DNA of 8,429 nucleotides, taken from the NCBI GenBank assembly GCA_036794395.1, contig DAIRGS010000303.1, forward strand, positions 1 through 8,429, read 5' to 3'. A program made the position numbers and the translations under genes. Origin of the DNA: DASXMX01 sp036794395. GTDB lineage: Bacteria; Planctomycetota; Phycisphaerae; Tepidisphaerales; Tepidisphaeraceae. Each line of letters starts with the position of its first letter. The stretch's first letter is position 1. Positions 1 through 6,342 of the stretch are shown here, piece after piece. A model generated the notes under the pieces. It made no database searches. It saw only the letters and a program-made list of their open reading frames with translations, and was not told where the DNA came from.

Positions 1-187
1 CGCCCCGCCTCCGTCCCAACCCCCACCACCGGCATCCGTCCAACCGGCAAACCCGCCGCCCGCACCAACACCGTCGTACCGTCCGCGGCGTCACGCCGGT
101 ATCCAAGATACGACCCTCGCCCCGGAACCGCCCGGCGTCCGCGCCGCTTCGTTCACTCGGTCAGTTTCATCTGTGGTTTCGTGACTT
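1..187. other. Window edge, nothing clearly assignable
   Basis: This GC-rich stretch is open in several frames on both strands, as expected for its composition. One plus-strand frame (2-184) is Pro-rich (PPPSQPPPPASVQPANPPP) and could be the end of a protein that began outside the window. No start or family signature supports it. Confidence 0.3.
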
Positions 188-397
188 CTACCCCGCCCGC
201 CGGGCGATCAGTTCGCGGATCGCCGACAGCAGTTTCACAGGGACTTCAATCAGGGTCGTGGTCCGCTTGCGGTACGCGCCTTCGGCCTCGGCGATCGCTT
301 CCGGGTCCGTCTGCTGCTCGTAATGCGCGATCAGCGCCGCCACCTTCCGGCGGCTCAGCCCCTTGGGGTAGCGATTGGGGTCTTTCGCTCGAGTCAT
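188..397 (-). CDS. Internal in-frame start: free antitoxin-like protein (70 aa)
   Basis: An ATG at 397 inside the fused frame begins MTRAKDPNRYPKG and would yield the C-terminal 69 residues (95-163 of the fusion) alone. It is preceded by a near-consensus GGAGG five bases upstream, much better than the ribosome binding site of the full frame. This is what is expected if the downstream protein were once, or still is, translated by itself. Inference: the locus may make both a toxin-antitoxin fusion and an excess of free antitoxin. The alternative is that only the fusion is made, or that the fusion comes from loss of the toxin stop codon and the free product is the only functional remnant. Confidence 0.5.
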   Translation of the reverse strand: MTRAKDPNRYPKGLSRRKVAALIAHYEQQTDPEAIAEAEGAYRKRTTTLIEVPVKLLSAIRELIARRAG

Positions 398-679
398 GAT
401 CGCCTCCGTCGCAACCGTTTTCGTAGGGGACCGCAACTGCCGGGGCGGTAGATCATAGGCAGTAATGACGAAGATTCCCTCATCATCGTCATCGGGCGAG
501 TAGATAACGCGAAGATAACCTCCGGCCCGGGTCTGCCCAATCGCGACGAAGCTTGTGCCGCGACCACGAATCTCTTCCAGGGGCTTGCGAAGCACCTGTT
601 CTACTTCGGTCTCGTCCACATTGTGGCCATAAATATGAGGCAGGCCGGTATCGGGATCGATGTAGAATCGACGATTCAC
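188..679 (-). CDS. Fused DUF4258-like toxin and small antitoxin-like protein
   Basis: The 163-residue frame starts at GTG 679, with an in-frame TAA seven codons upstream and a GGAG about 12 bases before the start. Residues 1-83 resemble the DUF4258/RelE-like toxin family: an N-terminal DPDTGLPHIYGHNV motif, EVEQVL, then AIGQTRAGGYLRVIY and FVITAYDL. Residues 95-163 resemble a separate small protein usually encoded just after such toxins, with RYPKGLSRRKV, ALIAHYEQQT, EAIAEAEGAY and LIEVPVKLL followed by IRELIAR. The two parts are normally separate genes; here they are joined in frame through a short linker (about residues 84-94) with no stop. Function is inferred: an RNase-type toxin domain with its own antitoxin or DNA-binding partner. 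It lies 107 bases downstream of moxR on the same strand, with no clear promoter between them. The family assignment is from memory of consensus patterns, not a search. Confidence 0.75.
   Translation of the reverse strand: MNRRFYIDPDTGLPHIYGHNVDETEVEQVLRKPLEEIRGRGTSFVAIGQTRAGGYLRVIYSPDDDDEGIFVITAYDLPPRQLRSPTKTVATEAIMTRAKDPNRYPKGLSRRKVAALIAHYEQQTDPEAIAEAEGAYRKRTTTLIEVPVKLLSAIRELIARRAG
403..407 (-). promoter_or_regulatory. Internal Shine-Dalgarno within the fused toxin-antitoxin frame
   Basis: On the minus strand GGAGG is followed by five bases (CGATC) and ATG. Within the fusion these bases encode the T-E-A linker residues just before Met95. Strength and spacing are ideal, which supports independent initiation of the antitoxin-like part. 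Confidence 0.6.
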
Positions 680-786
680 CAGGCGCGCTCCGGCGGTTTA
701 ATGAGCGTGGGCGATCGTGTTCCGGCAATAGATCCTGAGATCGCAGACTTGAAGGCCTGCAATACGATACACGAATCACATCATCG

Positions 787-1812
<1,026 letters not shown>

Positions 1813-1832
1813 TTTGGGGAGTATATGGTCAA

Positions 1833-1851
1833 GACAAGGAGACAAGGAGAC
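1833..1851. repeat. Short tandem repeat upstream of moxR
   Basis: GACAAGGA occurs twice in tandem and is followed by a partial third unit (GAC). It lies 21-39 bases upstream of the moxR ATG, between that gene and the four-helix-bundle remnant, and on the coding strand reads as a pyrimidine-rich TCCTTGTC repeat. It may be a slippage site affecting leader length; no function is shown. Confidence 0.6.
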
Positions 1852-1855
1852 GGGT

Positions 1856-2095
1856 TTAGTGGGTGGGGGTGATGGTGCAGGATTTGGGGGAGTTCATCAT
1901 GGCGACGAGCATGCGGAGGATTTCTTCGTAGGTTTGGTAGGTGGCGGTGGCGGCCTCGCGGGGGAGGTAGCCGCATTTGACGGCGAATTCGAGCCAGACC
2001 TGGGTTTCGGCGGCTTCGGCGCAGGGCAATCGCATGTGCCTGAAGAGTTCGGCTAGTGTTAGGGTTGCGCCCTGGTCGATTTTGCGGTAGATCAC
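1856..2095 (-). pseudogene. Truncated four-helix-bundle (S23/IVP-like) protein
   Basis: The open frame (79 residues from GTG 2095) carries the C-terminal half of a four-helix-bundle protein of the type first seen encoded in 23S rRNA intervening sequences. Residues about 23-75 show the usual LPCAEAAETQVWLEFAVK, CGYLPREAA and a last helix TYEEILRMLVAMMNSP. The expected N-terminal half is absent: the preceding helices and the conserved region with the Arg-Arg-A and P-A-N-I-A-E-G motifs. The frame stays open upstream to a TGA at 2170, but that part (VIEVRVEQKREAPRTLDVIY and so on) does not resemble the family. The natural protein is about 115-125 residues, so this is probably a decayed fragment, perhaps truncated by the repeat-rich sequence next to it. 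A short functional protein cannot be excluded. It lies 44 bases upstream of moxR on the same strand. Confidence 0.55.
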
Positions 2096-2165
2096 ATCAA
2101 GCGTTCGCGGGGCCTCGCGTTTTTGTTCGACACGGACTTCAATTACAGGAGCTTGCCCATGGGGC

Positions 2166-2235
2166 TGTCATCCTGGAGCGAAGCGAAGGATCGGGTAGAC
2201 GAACAGTTCACCGAAATCAGATCGGGTGCATGACA
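2166..2235 (+). repeat. Outer repeat unit, left copy with 26-bp extra block
   Basis: The unit runs from TGTCATCC to GGGTGCATGACA, so its own ends (TGTCAT / ATGACA) are also inverted. It is 70 bases long, against 44 for the right copy. The extra bases lie between two copies of the direct repeat GATCGGGT at 2189-2196 and 2220-2227. Confidence 0.75.
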
Positions 2236-2376
2236 CTTTAGGCGGCCCTCTTCTCCCTCCCCGGCGTAGGGCCCGTCGATTTAATCCGGAAAATCCACCA
2301 TCTAGAACGGAAAATAAGGAGTTATGTTCCGAGCGTTTGTAGTAAGACCAGTAACCCAAATTCCGTGCCAAATAAT

Positions 2377-2465
2377 CCTACAACGCGGGTTGAACGTAAA
2401 CCCTTGGGTTTTCAAGCGGTTGTTTTTCCCGCTCTCGGTCAATCTCGTGTGACCCGCGTTGTAGG
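2377..2465. repeat. Inner inverted repeat, 14 bp perfect arms
   Basis: CCTACAACGCGGGT at 2377-2390 and its exact complement at 2452-2465 enclose a 61-base centre. Weaker matching continues outward for about six bases. The centre contains no open frame worth calling. This pair forms the core of the larger inverted repeat. Confidence 0.75.
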
Positions 2466-2553
2466 AATAAATCGACAGCCCCCCGTACCGGTGGAGGGGA
2501 AAAAGGAGAGTGTCCTGGAGTGAGGGAAGGGGATAAGGAGCGGCCGCGGAAAC

Positions 2554-2597
2554 TGTCATGCACCCAATCAAATCCTTCGCTTCGCTCCAGGATGACA
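2554..2597 (-). repeat. Outer repeat unit, right copy (44 bp)
   Basis: This is the reverse-orientation partner of the left copy, with identical TGTCATCC...GAAGGAT and GGGTGCATGACA blocks joined by only TTGAT. It is likely the basic form of the unit. The next bases on this strand read TGACAGTTTCCGCGGCCGC, which is nearly repeated near the right end of the window. Confidence 0.75.
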
Positions 2598-2644
2598 AAA
2601 CCGCGGATTTCAGCAGAGCATCAGAGAATGTGAAGCGATGTGAC

Positions 2645-2685
2645 AAACAAAGCGCCCCGGCGTCACTGGAGTGAGGCCGGGGCGC
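2645..2685 (-). terminator. Rho-independent terminator of the lipoprotein gene
   Basis: A perfect 10-bp GC stem (2652-2661 with 2676-2685, GCGCCCCGGC) is followed on the minus strand by TTTGTTTGT. The loop contains a second palindrome, TCACTGGAGTGA. It lies 28 bases after the TAA of the lipoprotein gene and ends that minus-strand transcript. Confidence 0.85.
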
Positions 2686-2712
2686 GATCAGTAGATCGAG
2701 AAGTATTTTCGA

Positions 2713-3018
2713 TTACTTCTTGATGCCATCCAAGGCGTTGTTGGCCTTGTCCTTGGCGGTTTCGGCGGCGTCCTTGGTCTTGTCGGCAGCCTTGGTGGCG
2801 GCGTCCTTGGTGTCTTCGCCGGCCTTCTTGGCGGTGTCAGACGCCTTGGCGGCCATGTTGTCGGCGGATTGCTTGGCCGAGTCCATGGTCGTCGGTTCGG
2901 TGGGAGGGGTTGTCGTGGTTGGGGTCGTGGTGGTGCTGGCCGGCTTGTCACAGCCGACGAAAGCGACGGCGCCGACTAGAAGCGTGCCGGCACAAAGAAA
3001 ACGAATGGGTGCGCGCAT
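2713..3018 (-). CDS. Small lipoprotein with LEA-like amphipathic repeats
   Basis: A 101-residue exported lipoprotein. The ATG at 3018 is chosen because GGAG lies seven to eight bases upstream and a signal peptide follows at once: MRAPIRF, then hydrophobic LCAGTLLVGAVAFVG, then Cys23 as the lipid-attachment site (lipobox FVGC, slightly off consensus at -3). Residues 24-44 are a Thr/Pro linker (STTTTPTTTTPPTEPTT). Residues 45-101 are an Ala/Lys/Asp-rich helix of about 11-residue periodicity (DTAKKAGEDTKDAATKAA, DKTKDAAETAKDKA), like LEA_4 or apolipoprotein-type amphipathic helices. It probably sits at the outer or inner membrane and acts as a periplasmic spacer or stress-protective protein, which is inference. 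It is transcribed alone, divergent from the PQQ-like gene, and ends in a strong terminator. Confidence 0.85.
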   Translation of the reverse strand: MRAPIRFLCAGTLLVGAVAFVGCDKPASTTTTPTTTTPPTEPTTMDSAKQSADNMAAKASDTAKKAGEDTKDAATKAADKTKDAAETAKDKANNALDGIKK

Positions 3019-3074
3019 TGGTGTCTCCAAAAAATGTCCGCTCTGCGGCAGCCACGCCACCACAGTTGCGTACG

Positions 3075-3080
3075 ATTGTA
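3075..3080 (-). promoter_or_regulatory. Candidate -10 box for the lipoprotein gene
   Basis: TACAAT on the minus strand lies 56 bases upstream of the lipoprotein ATG in the 133-base divergent intergenic region. No good -35 box is seen at the right spacing, so this is weak. No convincing promoter was seen for the PQQ-like gene on the plus strand. Confidence 0.3.
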
Positions 3081-3151
3081 CCCATCACAGCAGGAGCGGC
3101 CAGTCGGAAGGCGGTGGCGAACGGACACCGCGACAGGGTAAAGTGGCCGCG

Positions 3152-4564
3152 ATGAAGCCAAAACTCGGTTTATTGGTGATTATCGGCTTCGCGGTTCTGG
3201 GTGCGGGGGCGGGTGAAAGCGCCAAAAAGAATCCGGATGTGACATTTCATGCTCCTCCTGGCGCACTGGCGGCTGGTGCCAGGACGTCGGATTGGCCGTG
3301 TGTGCTGGGGCCAACGCATGATGAAGTCTCGGTCGAAACCCATCTGACTACGACATTCCCCAAAACCGGTCCGAACCTGGTTTGGGAGATGAACAAAGGC
3401 GAGGGTTATGCGGCGGCGGTGGTTGGCCAGGACCGCCTGATTGTTTTCCATCGGGTGAAAGACGATGAAGTGATCGATTGCCTGAACCCGGCCAATGGCG
3501 ATCGGTATTGGCGGCATTCCTATCCGACCGCGTACCTGGACGAGTACGGCTACTGCAATGGCCCGCGTTCGAGCCCGACCATCGCCGGAAATGCTGTCTT
3601 TGCTGTGGGCGCGGAGGGAAAGCTGAACTGCCTGGATCTGGAGACGGGTGCGGTGCGGTGGAAGCATGACCTGCTGAAGGAATTTAAGCTGAGGCAGAAT
3701 TTCTTCGGGGTGGGATCGTCGCCGTTGGTGGAGGGGAATGTGTTGGTGGTGAACGTTGGGGCGAATGGGGGGCCGTGCGTGGTTGGGTTTGAGGTGGGCA
3801 CGGGTAAGGTGGTGTGGAAGGCGGGGAATCAGTGGGGGCCGAGTTATGCCTCGCCCGTGCCGGCAACGCTGCATGGCAAGCGCCGCGTGCTGGTGTTTGC
3901 CGGGGGAAGAAGTAATCCGCCGACCGGGGGGTTGCTTTGCATTGATCCGGCTACGGGCACAACGGATTTTGAATTTCCGTGGCGCGGGACGGTGCGGGAC
4001 TCGGTCAATGCATCCTCTCCTGTTGTGCTGGGCAATCAGATTTTCATTTCCGAATGCTATGGATCGGGTGGAGTGCTGCTGGATGTTGCCGCGGATATGA
4101 CTGCGAAGCCCGCCTGGACAAATCTCAATTTCGGCACGCACTTTATGAGCGCCATTGTCAAAGATGGCTATCTGTACGGCGTCGATGGCCATGGGCCGGA
4201 GGACGCGTTTCTGGTTTGCGTAGATCAGAAGACGGGGAAGGAAGTCTGGCGTACGCAGCCGCAATGGAACGAAACTATCGGGACGGGAAATAGTGCTCGG
4301 GAAACGACGCTTGGACTGTTCAGGTGCTGGTTGATGCCGGTGGATGGGCGGGTGCTGATACTGGGCGAGTATGGGCATCTGGTCTGGGCGGAGTTGAGTC
4401 CGAAGGGGTATCGGGAAATCTCAAGGGCGTGGCTTTTCGCGGCGGGCGAAACGTGGACGCCGCCCGTGTTGAGCAAGGGCCTGCTGTATTTGTGCCAAAG
4501 CGCGCGCGATCCAGCGCATGGCACTGGCCCCCGCCTGTTGTGTTATGACATGCGGGGAAAGTGA
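3152..4564 (+). CDS. Secreted PQQ-like beta-propeller repeat protein
   Basis: A 470-residue exported protein of the PQQ-binding-like propeller superfamily. The frame is open for 144 codons further upstream, but that part is antisense to the lipoprotein gene. The ATG at 3152 is followed directly by a signal peptide (MKPK, then LGLLVIIGFAVLGAGAG, likely cut near residue 21). A WPCVLGPTHDEVS motif at 48-60 matches the WPxxRGPxxDGVS entry motif of such proteins, with changes. Propeller-blade motifs follow: NPANGDRYWRH (112), DLETGAVRWKHD (162), EVGTGKVVWKAG (214), DPATGTTDFEF (265) and DQKTGKEVWRTQ (358). No dehydrogenase or kinase domain is attached. Such proteins are often called PQQ-like without binding PQQ; the ligand is unknown. 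The upstream ribosome binding site is poor (AGGG 16 bases away). GTG 3143 (AGGG four to five bases before it) is an alternative start. Confidence 0.9.
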   Translation: MKPKLGLLVIIGFAVLGAGAGESAKKNPDVTFHAPPGALAAGARTSDWPCVLGPTHDEVSVETHLTTTFPKTGPNLVWEMNKGEGYAAAVVGQDRLIVFHRVKDDEVIDCLNPANGDRYWRHSYPTAYLDEYGYCNGPRSSPTIAGNAVFAVGAEGKLNCLDLETGAVRWKHDLLKEFKLRQNFFGVGSSPLVEGNVLVVNVGANGGPCVVGFEVGTGKVVWKAGNQWGPSYASPVPATLHGKRRVLVFAGGRSNPPTGGLLCIDPATGTTDFEFPWRGTVRDSVNASSPVVLGNQIFISECYGSGGVLLDVAADMTAKPAWTNLNFGTHFMSAIVKDGYLYGVDGHGPEDAFLVCVDQKTGKEVWRTQPQWNETIGTGNSARETTLGLFRCWLMPVDGRVLILGEYGHLVWAELSPKGYREISRAWLFAAGETWTPPVLSKGLLYLCQSARDPAHGTGPRLLCYDMRGK

Positions 4565-4568
4565 TATG

Positions 4569-4639
4569 GGGTGCAACGACGTGAAACGTGATGAAGCCGA
4601 GAGAGAGTTCATCACATTTCACATCTTTACGTTGCACCC
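4569..4639. terminator. Long hairpin between convergent genes
   Basis: Three stacked inverted segments surround a 12-base loop: GGGTGCAACG / CGTTGCACCC (4569-4578, 4630-4639), GTGAAA / TTTCAC (4581-4586, 4617-4622) and GTGATGAA / TTCATCAC (4588-4595, 4608-4615). It begins five bases after the PQQ-like stop and ends 11 bases before the stop of the facing small gene. There is no T run on either side, so it is not a classical intrinsic terminator. It could be a shared terminator or mRNA 3' stabiliser, or a small palindromic repeat. Confidence 0.6.
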
Positions 4640-4650
4640 GCGCCAATCAT

Positions 4651-4860
4651 CTATTGGTTTACGGCTTTTTTCTTGAGCAGCTCGAGGATTTCCGCCGGGT
4701 CGCTGTCGTAGCCCAGCATGAGCTGGAAGTATTCGAGGTGTTCGTTAACGAGCCTGGCGCGAAGGCGGGCATTCGCCGCGGCGACGTCGATTCCGTTTTG
4801 CGATAAATCGGAGATGCAGACCTGGATGCGTTCGAGACAGACCTGTTGTGTGGGCATCAT
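4651..4860 (-). CDS. Small helical protein of unknown function
   Basis: A 69-residue protein, not recognised. The start at 4860 is chosen because GGGAG lies about six bases upstream; the frame stays open a further 39 codons, but that part is Arg/Gly/Pro-rich shadow sequence. The protein begins MMPTQQVCLERIQVCISDLS and continues with NARLRARLVNEHLEYFQLML, then GYDSDPAEILELLKKKAVNQ. It is probably all helical, with two Cys (positions 8 and 15) and no signal peptide or membrane segment. The good ribosome binding site and a likely amphipathic pattern support a real gene. It converges on the PQQ-like gene with a hairpin between them. Confidence 0.6.
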   Translation of the reverse strand: MMPTQQVCLERIQVCISDLSQNGIDVAAANARLRARLVNEHLEYFQLMLGYDSDPAEILELLKKKAVNQ

Positions 4861-5103
4861 GACGATCTCCCAAATCGAGAGGCGGTGCCCAGGTCTGGGA
4901 GCGACAGGACCGGGCGAACCCGATACCCAGCGCTCCAGCGCGCCATGTTCCCCTGCGCGACCAGACCTGACGCACACACTCGCCCCCCCGCTCTCTTCCC
5001 CGAACGAAACGGATGGCCGCCCTCGTCAAAATACGAGGCGCAACGGCCTCCCCAAAGTGATTCAACTTCCCAAAATATGAAACGCCTCCGTGAACGGAAC
5101 GCA

Positions 5104-5137
5104 GGATCAGTTCGCAGAAATGCAAAGTGACTGATCC
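5104..5137. repeat. Inverted repeat GGATCAGT / ACTGATCC
   Basis: Perfect 8-bp arms at 5104-5111 and 5130-5137, with matching flanks (CAGG / CCTG) if one base is bulged, separated by 18 bases. It lies about 180 bases upstream of the Tat-exported gene. A competing pair, AGTGAC / GTCACT (5126-5131, 5153-5158), overlaps it. It could be an operator or a leader structure. Confidence 0.45.
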
Positions 5138-5191
5138 CTGAATTTTCGATCCGTCACTGGTTGGTGTTACCTCAGAGATGCACAACAAACG

Positions 5192-5217
5192 AATGGTTCA
5201 TAGACTATCCAACCATT
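5192..5217. repeat. Inverted repeat AATGGTT / AACCATT
   Basis: Seven-base perfect arms (5192-5198, 5211-5217) with a 12-base loop, about 100 bases before the chosen ATG of the next gene. Possible regulator site or leader hairpin. Confidence 0.4.
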
Positions 5218-5317
5218 GAGCGGAGTCAATGAAAAAATCCGTCGGCGCGTGCGCGATCACGGAGGGAATGTGGCTACCACAAGAAGGCGCGGCAAATCGC
5301 CGCGAGCGGGCAAACGT

Positions 5318-6283
5318 ATGAATCAGCAGACAACTCGAAAACAGTCTCGACGCGAAGTGATTGCCGGCGCGACGGCGGCGTTTGCCGCGGCAGCTACAGC
5401 CGGGCCGCTGACACGCAGGGCTGGTGCGCAGAACGCGGCAGAATCTTCGGCCGAGCCTTTTAAATATTGCCTGAATTCCAGCACGATTCGCGGGCAAAAT
5501 ATCGGGATCGCGGCCGAAGTTGAGCTAGCCGCGAAGGTTGGATTTCATGGGTTGGAGCCCTGGGTCAACGAGATTGAAGACTACCAGAAGAAGCATGGCT
5601 CGCTGAAGGACCTTCGAAAGCAAATTGACGATAGCGGATTGAAGATCGTCGACGCCATCGCGTTTCCGCAATGGATCGCAGATGACGATGCCCAGCGGGC
5701 CAAGGCGCTGGAACAAGCCAAACGGGACATGGATCTGGTCAGCCAGGTCGGCGGGACACACATAGCGGCCCCCGCGTCGGGCGAGCATGCGGGAACTTCA
5801 CTGTCGGCTGTTGCTGAGCGATATCGAGCGATGCTGGAGCTCGGCGACAAGATGGGCGTTACGCCGATCCTGGAGCTGTGGGGACATTCCAAACTGCTCA
5901 GTAAGGTTTCCGACGTTGCGTATGTTGCGTGCGAGGCAAAGCATCCGAAGTCCGCGATCTTGCTTGATATCTATCACATGTACAAAGGGGGCTCGAACTT
6001 CGAGGAACTGCACCTGCTATCGGGCAAGGCGCTGCCGGTCATTCATACCAATGACTATCCGGATAAGCCCGATCGCTCGAAGATCAACGACTCGTTCCGA
6101 GTGTATCCAGGAGATGGGGTCGCCCCGCTCGGACAGATCTTCAAGACCCTGAAATCGATCGGCTTCGACGGATACCTGTCCGTTGAGCTGTTTAATAAGA
6201 CCTACTGGAAAGAGAGCCCGGCGAAAGTGGCCCAGACCGCGATCGATAAGACGCGCGCGGCGGTAAAGGCGGCGATGGGTTGA
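5318..6283 (+). CDS. Tat-exported sugar phosphate isomerase/epimerase-like TIM barrel
   Basis: A 321-residue protein of the xylose-isomerase-like TIM barrel family (AP_endonuc_2, PF01261). The ATG at 5318 is chosen because a twin-arginine signal follows: SRREVIAG at 10-17, a hydrophobic Ala-rich stretch to about 29, and a likely cut after AGAQ near 38. Candidate metal ligands on the barrel are Glu186 (LELWGH), Asp217/His220 (LLDIYHMYKGG), His243/Asp246 (VIHTND) and Glu290 (YLSVEL). It also has the YPGDGVAPLGQI motif at 263-274 seen in sugar-isomerase members of the family. The likely reaction is isomerisation or epimerisation of a keto-sugar in the periplasm; the substrate is unknown. A weak start 34 codons upstream (TTG 5216) would add an Arg-rich region. 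It has no operon partner and precedes the toxin-antitoxin promoter. Confidence 0.88.
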   Translation: MNQQTTRKQSRREVIAGATAAFAAAATAGPLTRRAGAQNAAESSAEPFKYCLNSSTIRGQNIGIAAEVELAAKVGFHGLEPWVNEIEDYQKKHGSLKDLRKQIDDSGLKIVDAIAFPQWIADDDAQRAKALEQAKRDMDLVSQVGGTHIAAPASGEHAGTSLSAVAERYRAMLELGDKMGVTPILELWGHSKLLSKVSDVAYVACEAKHPKSAILLDIYHMYKGGSNFEELHLLSGKALPVIHTNDYPDKPDRSKINDSFRVYPGDGVAPLGQIFKTLKSIGFDGYLSVELFNKTYWKESPAKVAQTAIDKTRAAVKAAMG

Positions 6284-6297
6284 GCCGATCATACGGC

Positions 6298-6309
6298 ATA
6301 GACGTCTAT
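6298..6309. promoter_or_regulatory. Palindromic operator over the toxin-antitoxin promoter
   Basis: ATAGACGTCTAT is a perfect 12-bp palindrome that overlaps the predicted -35 box. Outer half-sites TACGG (6292-6296) and CCGTA (6316-6320) form a second, wider inverted pair. Toxin-antitoxin operons of the HigBA type are usually repressed by their own HTH antitoxin at such palindromes, so this is the natural candidate site. Confidence 0.55.
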
Positions 6310-6327
6310 TGTACTCCGTAATATAAT
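6299..6327 (+). promoter_or_regulatory. Sigma70-like promoter of the toxin-antitoxin operon
   Basis: A perfect TATAAT at 6322-6327, 17 bases after TAGACG (4 of 6 matches to TTGACA) at 6299-6304. The expected transcript start near 6334 leaves a leader of only about nine bases before the toxin ATG at 6343, and no Shine-Dalgarno is seen, so the toxin message may be nearly leaderless. Confidence 0.6.
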
Positions 6328-6342
6328 CGACTCGCGAACGCA

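Larger units (their letters stand above)
2166..2597. repeat. Large imperfect inverted-repeat element (about 430 bp)
   Basis: The ends match exactly as inverted repeats for 26 bases (2166-2191 against 2572-2597, beginning TGTCATCCTGGAGCG). Homology resumes at GGGTGCATGACA (2224-2235, complement 2554-2565), then at GCGGCC followed by C/T-rich sequence, then at GTCGATTTA-TCC (2274-2287 against 2464-2477), and finally at a perfect 14-bp pair CCTACAACGCGGGT / ACCCGCGTTGTAGG (2377-2390, 2452-2465) around a 61-base centre. The arms differ by blocks present in only one arm. The outer GTCATCC-GAGCGAAGCGAAGGAT unit is a type of palindromic intergenic repeat common in several environmental phyla (recalled, not searched). 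No transposase or plausible protein lies inside, so it may be a MITE-like or BIME-like element. Confidence 0.75.
4861..5317. other. Geneless stretch upstream of the Tat-exported protein
   Basis: About 457 bases hold no convincing coding region on either strand. Open frames present are Arg/Pro-rich or antisense to neighbours and lack ribosome binding sites. The right part (5100-5217) is AT-richer than the genes and carries two short inverted repeats, so it is the likely promoter region for the downstream gene. Confidence 0.5.

Noticed and set aside
1..152. Minus-strand open frame to the left edge (YLGYRRDAADGTTVLVRAAG)
   Set aside because: No start codon with a ribosome binding site and no recognisable family; the whole edge is open in several frames.
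2166..2597. CRISPR array
   Set aside because: The repeats are inverted, few and of unequal spacing; there is no regular direct-repeat and spacer pattern.
2302..2646. 114-codon minus-strand frame across the palindromic element
   Set aside because: It is translated repeat (SSWSEAKDLIG is a typical readout of that repeat) and has no start signal or family.
2720..3151. 144-codon N-terminal extension of the PQQ-like frame
   Set aside because: It is antisense to the lipoprotein gene, and a clean signal peptide begins at the ATG at 3152.
3170..4378. 402-codon minus-strand frame
   Set aside because: It lies wholly antisense to the PQQ-like propeller gene, is Arg/His/Pro-rich and has no family motif.
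5198..5497. 99-codon minus-strand frame over the start of the Tat-exported gene
   Set aside because: Cys/Arg-rich antisense shadow without a ribosome binding site or motif.
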